Counted from the first letter of the stretch, positions 8,166 through 15,357 are shown. The stretch is 27,807 bases of DNA from JALYUA01 sp038229875 (GCA_038229875.1 JBBROA010000050.1:1-27807); one strand, 5' to 3'. Numbers and translations are program-made. The notes: generated by a model not told the origin, from the sequence alone.

Positions 8166-9224
8166 GTGAACACGGACGTTCCGGTCGCCGTTGTCGGCGC
8201 CGGTCCCACGGGGATTGCCTGCGCGGTCGAGCTTTCGAGGCGCGGAATCCCGGCCGTCTGCTACGAGCGCGGCGGCATTCTCGACACGCTCTCCCGGATG
8301 CCGGAAGAAATGCGCTGGTTCTCCACCCGCGAGCTTCTCGCGATCGCGGGAGTCCCCTTCGCCGGACCGGAGCCCCATCCCACGCGGCTCGACACGCTCG
8401 CGTACTACCGCTCCGTCGCGGAGGCGTTCGACGTCCAGGTCGTCCCGCAGACGGAGATCCTCTCGATACTTCCCCGGGAAGGAGGCGGCGTGCGTGTGTC
8501 CGCCTCCGCCTCCCGCGACGGGCAGACGTCCGAATTCGAAGCGTCGGCGGGGATCGTCGCGAGCGGGTTTTTCGGGAACCCGAAACGTCTCGGCGTCCCC
8601 GGCGAGGACCTTCCCATGGTCCACCGGCGATACGTCTCCGGATATCCGTTTCACGCTCGCGACGTGGTGGTCGTAGGCGGAAAGAACTCGGCGTCGGAAG
8701 CCGCGCTCGACCTCTACCGCCACGGCGCCCGCGTCACGCTCGTCGTCCGCGGGGCGGCGATCTCCGATCGGGTGAAGTACTGGATCAAGCCCGACCTCGA
8801 GAATCGGATCAAGGCGGGAAGCATCGCCGCGTGGTTCGACAGCCGAGTCGTCGAGATCGAGTCGCACGCGGTGCGCCTCGAGACCCCGGCGGGCGAGCGG
8901 ACGGTCCCGACCGACGCGGTATTCCCGCTGATCGGGTACGAGCCCGACTTCGCGTTCTTCGACCGGTGCGGCATCCGGCTCGAAGGCCCCTGCCGCGCGC
9001 CCGCCCACGACCCCTCGACGCTCGAGTCGAACGTTCCGGGCATCTATCTCGCCGGCGCTCTCCTCGGCGGAGCGGAGATCGGCCGCATCTTCATCGAAAA
9101 CAGCCGCCATCACGCCGCGATGATCGCGGACGCGATCGCGGCGGGATCGGACGGCGCCGCGCGGCCCGCCGCAACTTCTTTCCCGGCGTTCCGTACCTCG
9201 CCAGGAAATGACCCGGACCGCTGA
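8166..9224 (+). CDS. ypdA: YpdA-like FAD/NAD(P)-dependent disulfide reductase (putative bacillithiol disulfide reductase)
   Basis: The 352-residue flavoprotein has two dinucleotide-binding folds: the FAD motif GAGPTG (11-16) near the N-terminus and the NAD(P) motif GGKNSA (171-176) followed by SEAALDLYRHGARVTLV. The C-terminal segment GIYLAGALLGGAEIGRIFIEN closes the FAD site. There is no CxxC redox pair, which separates it from thioredoxin reductase and matches the YpdA/Bdr family. By family knowledge YpdA reduces oxidised bacillithiol; BshA/B/C are not in this window, so that role is inferred. The start is GTG 8166 without a clear ribosome binding site. The downstream AraC gene overlaps it by 17 bp, implying one transcript. 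Confidence 0.8.
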   Translation: MNTDVPVAVVGAGPTGIACAVELSRRGIPAVCYERGGILDTLSRMPEEMRWFSTRELLAIAGVPFAGPEPHPTRLDTLAYYRSVAEAFDVQVVPQTEILSILPREGGGVRVSASASRDGQTSEFEASAGIVASGFFGNPKRLGVPGEDLPMVHRRYVSGYPFHARDVVVVGGKNSASEAALDLYRHGARVTLVVRGAAISDRVKYWIKPDLENRIKAGSIAAWFDSRVVEIESHAVRLETPAGERTVPTDAVFPLIGYEPDFAFFDRCGIRLEGPCRAPAHDPSTLESNVPGIYLAGALLGGAEIGRIFIENSRHHAAMIADAIAAGSDGAARPAATSFPAFRTSPGNDPDR

Positions 9225-10104
9225 CGCAAACACCTCGTTCGACAGGGTTCTCTTCGAAAGCAAGATCGTCTCGATTGGAAAGTTCCGCGCCCATCCTCGT
9301 CAGCCGGGCTTTTCCGATTCCGGCCCGACGCGCGGGTTTCTCGTCGTCTTTCCGAGGACTCTCGTTCGGATCGCGCACGAGGGCCGGGAGCCCTTCGTCG
9401 CGGGGCCCGACCTCGTCACGTATTACAACCGGGGGCAGATCTACCGGCGCGAGAGCGTCCACGGCCTTCCGGACCGCTGCGAATGGTTCTCGTTCTCGCC
9501 CGAAGCGCTTTTGGACGCTCTCCGCCCGCACGATCCGGCGGCGGCCGACCGGGCGGACTCCCTCTTTTCGTTTTCGTCCGGCCCGAGCGACGTCGAGTCC
9601 TACTTCCGGCAGCGGAGGGTCGTCGACGCGCTCACTGCTTCCGCCGCCGACGCGTGGGAGGTGGAGGAGACGATGCTCCGGGTGCTCGATCGGCTCATCG
9701 CGGCGCGGTACCGGGAGCGCGTCTCGAAGGATGCGCCGCACGGAGAGGCCGCGCGGCGCCGCTCGCGCGCCGTCGCTCAGGAGGCCCGCGTCGAGCTCGG
9801 ACGCTCGTTTCGCGCAGCGGGCGGAATCTCGACGCTCGCGCGGACTCTCCGCGTGTCGCCCTTCGAGCTCTGCCGGATCTTCCGCCGCGAGACCGGCACG
9901 ACACTGCAGGCCTTCCGCGAGCGCCTGAGGCTCGCCGCCGCGCTCGAGCGGCTGCGGGAGTCAGGCCAGGACCTGACCGGCATCGCGCTCGACCTCGGCT
10001 ACTCGAGCCACAGCCACTTCTCGTCGTCGTTCCGCCGGCACTTTGGAGTGACGCCATCGGCGGCGCGGGCAGGGTCGCCGATGGTCAGGAGGATTCCGCG
10101 TTAG
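9208..10104 (+). CDS. AraC-family transcriptional regulator
   Basis: This 298-residue protein has an N-terminal effector or oligomerisation region without a recognisable AraC cupin signature. Its C-terminal 95 residues hold a typical AraC double helix-turn-helix. The first helix pair is around ISTLARTLRVSPFELCRIFR. The second is around LTGIALDLGYSSHSHFSSSF, followed by the conserved RRHFGVTPSAAR. It begins inside the last codons of the YpdA-like gene, so the two are probably translationally coupled; the regulator may sense the same redox or thiol stress, but that is inference. The start is ATG 9208. The target is unknown. Confidence 0.88.
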   Translation: MTRTADANTSFDRVLFESKIVSIGKFRAHPRQPGFSDSGPTRGFLVVFPRTLVRIAHEGREPFVAGPDLVTYYNRGQIYRRESVHGLPDRCEWFSFSPEALLDALRPHDPAAADRADSLFSFSSGPSDVESYFRQRRVVDALTASAADAWEVEETMLRVLDRLIAARYRERVSKDAPHGEAARRRSRAVAQEARVELGRSFRAAGGISTLARTLRVSPFELCRIFRRETGTTLQAFRERLRLAAALERLRESGQDLTGIALDLGYSSHSHFSSSFRRHFGVTPSAARAGSPMVRRIPR

Positions 10105-10205
10105 GGCGTCCGACTCAGCATTAATAGGCACAGGCCCGTGCTCCCGCGCCCCTCACCCCAATCCTCTCCGCGGGGGGAGGGAGAGCTTCGCCACGATGGT
10201 GACTG

Positions 10206-10389
10206 AACTCGCATCGAGAGGAGTCTCCCGACCAGAGGGAGGGAGGAGCCTCTCGATGCGGGAGCCGCAGCGAACGGAGAGACGAGGCCGGCGGTCGAAG
10301 GCCGCATCCGGCCGAGCCGCCGGCCGGTGCCTTCGCCGCCGCCGCGGCGAAGGCACGTCCCGGAGTGAGCGGAGGCGACGGATAATGCG
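10206..10389 (+). repeat. Structured repeat element, copy 1 (three hairpins, ends in GGAGG-ATG)
   Basis: Copy 1 of a ~180-bp element also found at 14253-14433. Hairpin A pairs 10211-10221 with 10249-10259, with an inner helix 10224-10229/10241-10246. Hairpin B pairs GGCCGGCGG (10286-10294) with CCGCCGGCC (10317-10325) and encloses GGCCG/CGGCC (10300-10304/10309-10313). Hairpin C pairs 13 bases (10327-10339/10344-10356) around a 4-nt loop. The tail AGCGGAGGCGACG then leads to ATG 10385. Upstream, 10141-10200 holds another GC-rich segment (CCCCTCACCCC, GGGGGGAGGGAGAG) partly shared with copy 2. Both copies lie between same-strand genes, directly before a plus-strand gene. A structured RNA leader or a REP-like mobile repeat are the two main readings. 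Confidence 0.85.
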
Positions 10390-10401
10390 CCCGGAGGACT
10401 C

Positions 10402-10665
10402 ATGCCCGACTCCCCTTCCGACGATCACGACAAACGGGTGCGCGACGCGTTTGACTCGCTCGACCGCCACGTCGGCCCGCGGCTCGATGAGAATTCGCGG
10501 CGCTCCGTCGAGGAGCTGCGGTCCGCGGCATCGTCCCGCAACGCCGAAGGGCTCCGAACAGGGCTCACCGACGTGCGCGAGCGGCACGGCTGGCTCTATC
10601 GCGAGCTCGCCGAGCATCCCGACGTGTCGAACCTGTTGAACGAGCTCGCGCTCTGGGGCTTCTAG
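10402..10665 (+). CDS. Small hypothetical protein (87 aa)
   Basis: I do not recognise a family. The protein is short, charged and predicted mostly helical (RVRDAFDSLDRHV, RNAEGLRTGLTDVRERH, WLYRELAEHP), with no signal peptide or membrane segment, so it is probably cytoplasmic. GGAGGA (10392-10397) is well placed before ATG 10402. It is the first gene after structured repeat copy 1, whose tail ends 12 bp upstream. Its stop codon overlaps the stop of the convergent glutaredoxin-like remnant through a shared CTAG (10662-10665). It could be a small regulatory or adaptor protein; function unknown. Confidence 0.7.
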   Translation: MPDSPSDDHDKRVRDAFDSLDRHVGPRLDENSRRSVEELRSAASSRNAEGLRTGLTDVRERHGWLYRELAEHPDVSNLLNELALWGF

Positions 10666-10871
10666 TCCGCGAACTCGCGCGGTCGCGTCAGCGCGCGCCA
10701 GAGGGTTAGGGCGCGCCGGGTCCCGCCGTTCCACTCCTCGACGAGCTCGGCTGCCTGGTCGTCCTGGTCCACGTCGATGAATTCGTAGGGGACCGTCATC
10801 AGACCAGGTGCTCGCGGGACCGGGTCGTGTCTCCGCACCAGAGCGATCCGTACACAATCAGTGCATCAATG
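10662..10871 (-). pseudogene. Glutaredoxin-like gene, frameshifted and shortened
   Basis: Minus-strand frames carry two consecutive parts of a glutaredoxin-like fold. IDALIVYGSLWCGDTTRSREHL (first beta strand and active-site turn, here WCGDT) ends at TGA. Then ATG 10799 opens VPYEFIDVDQDDQAAELVEEWNGG in the next frame. Inserting one base at about 10800-10805 restores a single frame with the correct four-residue spacing before VPYEF. The end is odd: the usual cis-proline segment (PT) is LT and the tail is shortened, finishing RPREFAD. No start codon fits the first part except a GTG inside the first strand. Probably a decayed gene; the 45-residue ATG 10799 frame alone would not fold as a glutaredoxin. 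Confidence 0.6.
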
Positions 10872-10978
10872 CCGCCATGGGAAGCCTCCGAAAAGACGCC
10901 CGGCGCGCCTCGCCCGCGGGACTCGTAATCGCCGCGCCAGGCGAACGATCCTCCCCGGCCGGTGCTAACGTCCTCCCG

Positions 10979-11791
10979 ATGTACACGGGCTTCTACGGTC
11001 TTCGCGAGCCGCCTTTCCACATCACGCCGGACCCGCGATTTCTCTTCTTCAGCGACCAGCACCGGGAGGCGTTCCACCACATCCTGTTCGGGATCCGGGA
11101 GCGGAAGGGGTTCATCCAGGTGACCGGCGAGGTCGGGGCGGGGAAGACGACGGTCTGCCGCGCCGTCCTCGAGCAGCTCGGCCCGGACGTGAAAACGGCT
11201 CTCATCCTCAATCCGATCATGACCATCGAGCAGCTTCTCCGGTCCGTCCTGACGGAGCTCGGGTTGACGCCCGGCAAGCTCGACCGCGTGGAATACCAGG
11301 ACCTCCTGAACGCCTTTCTGTTTGCGCAGGTGTCCACCGGCAACGACGTCGTTCTCTTCATCGACGAGGCCCAGGATCTTGATCTGGGTCTTCTCGAGGA
11401 AATCCGTCTGCTGTCGAACATCGAGACCTACGAGCGCAAACTGCTTCAAATCGTCCTCCTGGGTCAGCCGGAGCTGCGCGACAAGATGAATGATCCGCGG
11501 CTGCGGCAATTGCGACAGCGGATCACGGTGCGGTATCACCTCCGCCCTCTCTCACTCGAGGACACGGAGCGGTACATGGCGCACCGCCTGGTGGTGGCCG
11601 GCGCGAACGGAAGGCCCGACTTCACTCCCGGCGCGGTGCGCGCGGTGCTCGGGTACGCGCGCGGCATTCCGCGCCTCGTGAACGCGGTCTGTGACAAGGC
11701 GCTCCTCTACGGATTCGTCAACGGGGTCGACGTTTTGACTCCGCGCGGGATCCGCCAGGCGATCCGGGAGCTCGAAGGCGAGGCGTCATGA
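10979..11791 (+). CDS. GspA/ExeA-like AAA ATPase
   Basis: This 270-residue ATPase begins MYTGFYGLREPPFHITPDPRF, the hallmark of ExeA/GspA proteins. It has Walker A GEVGAGKTT (50-58), Walker B VVLFIDEAQD (124-133), sensor segment QIVLLGQPELRDK, and a C-terminal winged-helix lid. Aeromonas ExeA has an extra peptidoglycan-binding domain; this one is ATPase only. The family assists insertion of the secretin through the peptidoglycan with GspB, though similar ATPases serve in exopolysaccharide loci. The start ATG 10979 gives the standard N-terminus; the open frame continues upstream but looks non-coding. Its stop overlaps the next start as ATGA, so the pair is translationally coupled. Confidence 0.88.
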   Translation: MYTGFYGLREPPFHITPDPRFLFFSDQHREAFHHILFGIRERKGFIQVTGEVGAGKTTVCRAVLEQLGPDVKTALILNPIMTIEQLLRSVLTELGLTPGKLDRVEYQDLLNAFLFAQVSTGNDVVLFIDEAQDLDLGLLEEIRLLSNIETYERKLLQIVLLGQPELRDKMNDPRLRQLRQRITVRYHLRPLSLEDTERYMAHRLVVAGANGRPDFTPGAVRAVLGYARGIPRLVNAVCDKALLYGFVNGVDVLTPRGIRQAIRELEGEAS

Positions 11792-12561
11792 GCCTGATCG
11801 ACGACGCGTTGAAGCGCGCCCGGGAGCAGACCGCCATTCCGCCCGATCCGGCGGCGGCTCCCCCGACCGCGCGGCAGGACGATCCCTGGTCCTACGCGCC
11901 GCTGCCGGATCGCACGCCGCTGCGCGTGCCGGTCCGCGGCGCAGCGGCTGTCGCCGGGGGCCTCCTCCTCCTCGCCGGAGCCGCCTGGTTTTTCCTGCGG
12001 CCGGCCCGTCCGCAGATCACAGCCCCTTCTGCAGGTCCGGCCCCGGCGCAGACCGTTCCGACCCCCGCGCGCGATCTCGCGCCGCGCGTCGCCGAATCCG
12101 CGCCTTTTCCCGGCAGGGCGGCGGTCCCCGAGAGCGCCGGCGGCACGGGCGCTCCTGCCTCCGCCGGGGGCGCCGCGTCGAACGTCGGGCAAACACGCGA
12201 ACGCGATCTGCGGACGGCCGGAGGAGCGCCGCCGCCCGTCGTTTTCTCCGCGGGGGCCGCGTCAGGATCCCCGCGCGCCGCGTCCGGGAATCGTTCGCGG
12301 ACGATCCTGCCGGGAGAAGCCCCGGCGCCGGACCGCGGTTCTGTAGCCGCGAAAGCGCACAGCGGGACTTTCGTCGCGCCGGACGGAACCCGCATCGAAC
12401 TCGGCGGCATCGTCTATTCCGAGACGAACCCGGTCGCGCTCATCAACGGCCGCGTCCTCCCGGTGGGAGGTGTGGTCGGAAGCATGACGATCCTCTCCAT
12501 CACCGAGAACCGCGTCGAGCTCGCCGGCGACGGCGCCCGCGTTTTTCTCTCGATCCGCTGA
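11788..12561 (+). CDS. GspB-like protein, partner of the GspA-like ATPase
   Basis: This 257-residue bitopic protein has a short cytoplasmic start MSLIDDALKRARE typical of GspB. One membrane helix follows (about 51-70, AAAVAGGLLLLAGAAWFF), then a long Pro/Ala/Gly-rich periplasmic linker (about 72-195). A small C-terminal domain (about 198-257) contains IELGGIVYSETNPVALINGRV and VVGSMTILSITENRVEL. That C-terminal beta domain resembles GspB/PilP-type modules that contact secretin or GspC-like partners. It overlaps the ATPase gene by 4 bp. No other type II secretion gene is in the window, so the pair is either a detached accessory unit or serves another envelope machine. Confidence 0.8.
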   Translation: MSLIDDALKRAREQTAIPPDPAAAPPTARQDDPWSYAPLPDRTPLRVPVRGAAAVAGGLLLLAGAAWFFLRPARPQITAPSAGPAPAQTVPTPARDLAPRVAESAPFPGRAAVPESAGGTGAPASAGGAASNVGQTRERDLRTAGGAPPPVVFSAGAASGSPRAASGNRSRTILPGEAPAPDRGSVAAKAHSGTFVAPDGTRIELGGIVYSETNPVALINGRVLPVGGVVGSMTILSITENRVELAGDGARVFLSIR

Positions 12562-12629
12562 AGCTCTCCTCCGAAACCTGCAACCTCCGCCGCGGAACCC
12601 GTGTTCAAGGGGGAAGGCCAGGAGCAAGC

Positions 12630-13367
12630 ATGCGACGATCCGATACCCCGACCCGGCACATCTCCACGCGGAAGAAGCCGGACCGGTCCGCGTTTCCGGG
12701 CGGCAGATGGCTCCGGCTCGTGGAGGCAGGTCCGGCAAAGAGCGAAGAGGCGGATCTCATGCGGCGACCCGCAATCGAAAACCTGGAGCACGCGCTCGCG
12801 GCCGATCTCGACGGCACGTTCGAGCGGCTCGTTCTCGACTATCAGGACCGGCTCTTCGGTTTCGCCTTCCGGCTCTGCGCGAGCCGCGAGGATGCGGAGG
12901 AAATCGCGCAGGATGCTTTCGTCCGAGCCTACCGCGCGTTGAAAGGCTATCCGCCGGAGAGGATCCGGGGCCTCGCTCTCCGCGCGTGGCTCTACCAGAT
13001 CGCGTTGAACGTCGCGCGGAATCGATTCCGCCGCAAGCGTCACCGCTTCGTGTCCCTGGAAACGGCAGGCGCCATCGACTCGACGAAGATGGATCCGGCC
13101 GACGATCCGGAGCTTCGCCCCGACCGCCGCCTCGAGAAGAGACGCGAGCGCTCGGACCTCGCGACACTGGTTCGCGCGCTCCCCGAGCGCTTCCGCGCGC
13201 CCCTGGTTCTCCGATACGTGGAGGGCCTCCCGGTCGAGGAGGTCGCCGCGGTGTTGAAGCAGCCGGTCGGCACGGCCAAGTCGAACCTGCACCGCGGTGT
13301 CAACGCGCTGCGCGTTTCCCTCTCGCGTTCCAGAAGCACCCGACGGCCCCAGGAGGTCAACCGATGA
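12630..13367 (+). CDS. ECF-type RNA polymerase sigma factor (sigma-70 family)
   Basis: Region 2 spans about residues 64-135 (FERLVLDYQDRLFGFAFRL, then DAEEIAQDAFVRAYRAL and AWLYQIALNVARNRFR). Region 4 spans about 178-232 (ALPERFRAPLVLRYVEGLPV, VGTAKSNLHRG). Regions 1 and 3 are absent, as in ECF factors. AGGAG five bases before ATG 12630 supports the long form with 43 extra basic residues. ATG 12759 (MRRPAIENLEH) would give the usual ECF length and is a real alternative. The stop overlaps the next gene's start (ATGA at 13364-13367), where an anti-sigma factor is often encoded; here it is a DNA-repair methyltransferase. Target promoters unknown. Confidence 0.92.
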   Translation: MRRSDTPTRHISTRKKPDRSAFPGGRWLRLVEAGPAKSEEADLMRRPAIENLEHALAADLDGTFERLVLDYQDRLFGFAFRLCASREDAEEIAQDAFVRAYRALKGYPPERIRGLALRAWLYQIALNVARNRFRRKRHRFVSLETAGAIDSTKMDPADDPELRPDRRLEKRRERSDLATLVRALPERFRAPLVLRYVEGLPVEEVAAVLKQPVGTAKSNLHRGVNALRVSLSRSRSTRRPQEVNR

Positions 13368-14158
13368 AGGCTCCCCTTGCCATCAGCGACGCCCTCGCCG
13401 TGACGCGCGCGCTGCGCCGCATCGGTTCCGTCCGGGCGCCGACGACGCTCGCGCCCTCCGTCCTCCGGCGCGCGGGACTCGCGGACACTTACTGGCAGAT
13501 CGCATCGCCGCTCGGCGCCCTCTATGTCGCGCAGGGCCCGGCGGGGATTTCCCTGGTCCGCCGCGCCCGAGCGGGCGGCTCGAGCACCTTCGAACGGGAG
13601 TTCCGGAAGCGCCTCGGCCGTCCCGTTTACCCGGCGGTGCGTCCGGCCCCGGCCGCTGTGCGCCGCGCGGTCGCCGGAAAGTCCGCGCGGGAGCTTCGCT
13701 TCGACCTGCGCGGGCTGACCGATTTCGAGAGCGCGGTGCTTCGGAAGGCGCTCGAGATTCCGGCGGGCCAGGTGCGCCCGTACGGCTGGATCGCGAAGGA
13801 GATCGGCCGCCCCGAGGCGGTCCGCGCCGCGGGAAGCGCGCTCGCGAAGAATCCTCTACCGCTGCTGATTCCGTGTCACCGCGTGGTGAGGACCGACGGC
13901 CGGGTCGGCGACTACATTTTCGGCAGCAGCGCGAAGCGCACGCTCCTGAAGTCGGAAGGGGCGCAACCGGACGCGCTGGAGAAGCTCGGTTCGTCAGGAG
14001 TTCGCTTTCTCGGAAGTGAATCGGGCCGGTACTTCTGCCTGCCGACCTGCGGCGGATTCGAGTCCCTTCGCCGGTCCAATCGGGTGCCGTTCCGCTCGGC
14101 AAGCCAGGCACTCGCGGCAGGCTTTCTCCCGTGTGAAGACTGCCGCCCGGCGGCGTGA
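13364..14158 (+). CDS. O6-alkylguanine-DNA methyltransferase fused to a C-terminal Ada zinc domain
   Basis: The 264-residue protein has an N-terminal segment (1-45) of unknown type. An MGMT domain follows (about 43-200) with arginine-finger region AVRAAGSALAKNP and active site IPCHRVV, methyl acceptor C171. Residues 212-264 form an Ada-type zinc domain: GRYFCLPTC and FLPCEDCRP give C225, C229, C257 and C260, matching the spacing of the Ada metal site in which the first Cys accepts methyl from DNA phosphotriesters. In classical Ada the zinc domain is N-terminal and followed by AraC helices; here the order is reversed and no AraC part exists. The gene overlaps the sigma factor gene by 4 bp, so repair and transcription control may be linked. 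Confidence 0.9.
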   Translation: MKAPLAISDALAVTRALRRIGSVRAPTTLAPSVLRRAGLADTYWQIASPLGALYVAQGPAGISLVRRARAGGSSTFEREFRKRLGRPVYPAVRPAPAAVRRAVAGKSARELRFDLRGLTDFESAVLRKALEIPAGQVRPYGWIAKEIGRPEAVRAAGSALAKNPLPLLIPCHRVVRTDGRVGDYIFGSSAKRTLLKSEGAQPDALEKLGSSGVRFLGSESGRYFCLPTCGGFESLRRSNRVPFRSASQALAAGFLPCEDCRPAA

Positions 14159-14252
14159 GGTGCAGCTTTCGCCTGAGCGCGCCCCTCCCCGAGCGTGGGG
14201 AAAAACGAGCGTGGGGAAAGATAACGTGGCGCGCTTGACCTCAGTGGCGAAT

Positions 14253-14433
14253 ACGCTCGCCCCGAGAGGAGTCTCCTGACCGAAGGGAAGGAGGAGCCTC
14301 TCGGGGCGGGAGCCGAAGCGAACGTAGGGAGCAGGCCGGCGGTCGAGGCCGCATCCGGCCGAGCCGCCGGCCGGTGCCTTCGCCGCGCACGGCGAAGGCA
14401 GCTCCCGCAGTCAGCGGAGGCGACGTTCATGCG
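14253..14433 (+). repeat. Structured repeat element, copy 2
   Basis: Same element as 10206-10389. Hairpin A pairs GCCCCGAGAGG (14259-14269) with CCTCTCGGGGC (14297-14307), inner helix 14272-14277/14289-14294. Hairpin B pairs 14334-14342 with 14364-14372, inner 14347-14351/14356-14360. Hairpin C pairs 14375-14385 with 14390-14400 around CGCA. The tail AGCGGAGGCGACG leads to ATG 14429. Compared with copy 1, three pairs of hairpin A differ on both sides yet still pair. The preceding 14159-14252 has no gene and contains a short direct repeat (GAGCGTGGGGAAA at 14191-14203 and 14207-14219). The following 14434-14497 is the leader of the Ser/Gly-rich gene. Confidence 0.85.
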
Positions 14434-14497
14434 GTACTCGCCTTGCAATAGCCACCTTTCGCGCGGCGATAGGCGCCGCCGAAAGGAGACAGGCCTC

Positions 14498-15331
14498 ATG
14501 AAGAAATGGCTGTTTAGCGTCCTCGGCGCCGGGGTCGCGCTGGCACTTTCGCCCTCCCTGTTCGCTCAATCCTCGACGTCGGGGTCTTCGACCCAGGGCT
14601 CCACGATGAGCCGGACACCGGGCGCCCAGACGACCCCGGGGACGGGCACGGGTACGACGGGTTCCGGGTCGTCTTACGGGTCCAGCGGTTCGGGATCCGG
14701 ATCGACCGGCACCGGAACGACCGGGTCCGGCTCGAGCTACGGTTCGACGGGCTCGGGCTCGACTGGTTCGGGTTCAACGTATGGCTCCACGGGTTCCGGT
14801 TCGTCCACGATGGGTCAGACCGGCACGGGGACCTCGGGCACGATGGACTCCATGAGCGCCAGCGCGAACGGGCCGACGGCGGCCACGGATTGCGGCAAAG
14901 GCGGGTGGAAGAAATACTCGACCCCGAAGTTCAAGAGTCAGAAGCGTTGTGAGACGTGGGTGAAGCAGCACCCGAATGGCGCGGCGGGTTCCATGTCCGG
15001 CTCCGGATCCATGGGTTCGACGGGCACCGGATCGAGCGGTTCCGGGAGCGGCTCGGGAACAATGGGATCGAGCGGTTCGGGATCGATGGGCACCGGCTCG
15101 ACGGGCTCGGGCTCGACCTACATCGCGACGCCCGGCGCGGGCTCGGGCACGTCCGGCTCCATGTACGGCGCGACGCCGTCCGGAAGCGGTTCCGGGTCCA
15201 TGGGATCCGGCTCCGGCTCCGGAACGTCTGGCAGCGGCACCGGCACCTCGGGAACCGGGACTGGCACAGGCACGACGCGGGCGCGGACTCCCGGTGCGAT
15301 GACCACGGTCACGCCCGGACCCTCGCGCTGA
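14498..15331 (+). CDS. Secreted Ser/Gly/Thr-rich low-complexity protein with a small two-Cys domain
   Basis: A 277-residue exported protein. The signal peptide (1-23) ends SLFA-Q. Residues 24-125 and 165-260 are simple S/G/T repeats (units such as GSGSTG, SYGSTGSG) that should be disordered. Between them, residues 131-158 hold a compact segment, DCGKGGWKKYSTPKFKSQKRC, then ETWVKQHP, resembling the small C...GW...PxFKxQxxC module seen in many secreted proteins. The C-terminus is TPGAMTTVTPGPSR. AAAGGAGA (14482-14489) supports ATG 14498; the frame is open back to ATG 14429 at the end of structured repeat copy 2, which would add 23 basic residues. A strong terminator follows. Function unknown; possibly an envelope or matrix protein. 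Confidence 0.82.
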   Translation: MKKWLFSVLGAGVALALSPSLFAQSSTSGSSTQGSTMSRTPGAQTTPGTGTGTTGSGSSYGSSGSGSGSTGTGTTGSGSSYGSTGSGSTGSGSTYGSTGSGSSTMGQTGTGTSGTMDSMSASANGPTAATDCGKGGWKKYSTPKFKSQKRCETWVKQHPNGAAGSMSGSGSMGSTGTGSSGSGSGSGTMGSSGSGSMGTGSTGSGSTYIATPGAGSGTSGSMYGATPSGSGSGSMGSGSGSGTSGSGTGTSGTGTGTGTTRARTPGAMTTVTPGPSR

Positions 15332-15357
15332 GACGATCTTCTTTCGTCTCTCAAATC

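Noticed and set aside
6825..9263. Open frame of 812 codons on the minus strand across the SGGG-repeat and YpdA genes
   Set aside because: It spans two sense genes and an intergenic region, has Arg/Asp-rich composition and no recognisable domain; only the 7913-8067 part has hydrolase-like content, in other frames.
10385..10639. Plus-strand frame starting at ATG 10385 as a protein-coding gene
   Set aside because: It overlaps the more natural 87-aa frame, is Thr/Arg/Pro-rich without structure, and the better ribosome binding site belongs to ATG 10402. It is kept only as a possible leader start.
14570..15270. Short direct repeats resembling a CRISPR or satellite array
   Set aside because: They are codon-level repeats of Ser/Gly/Thr units inside one reading frame, with no uniform spacer length.
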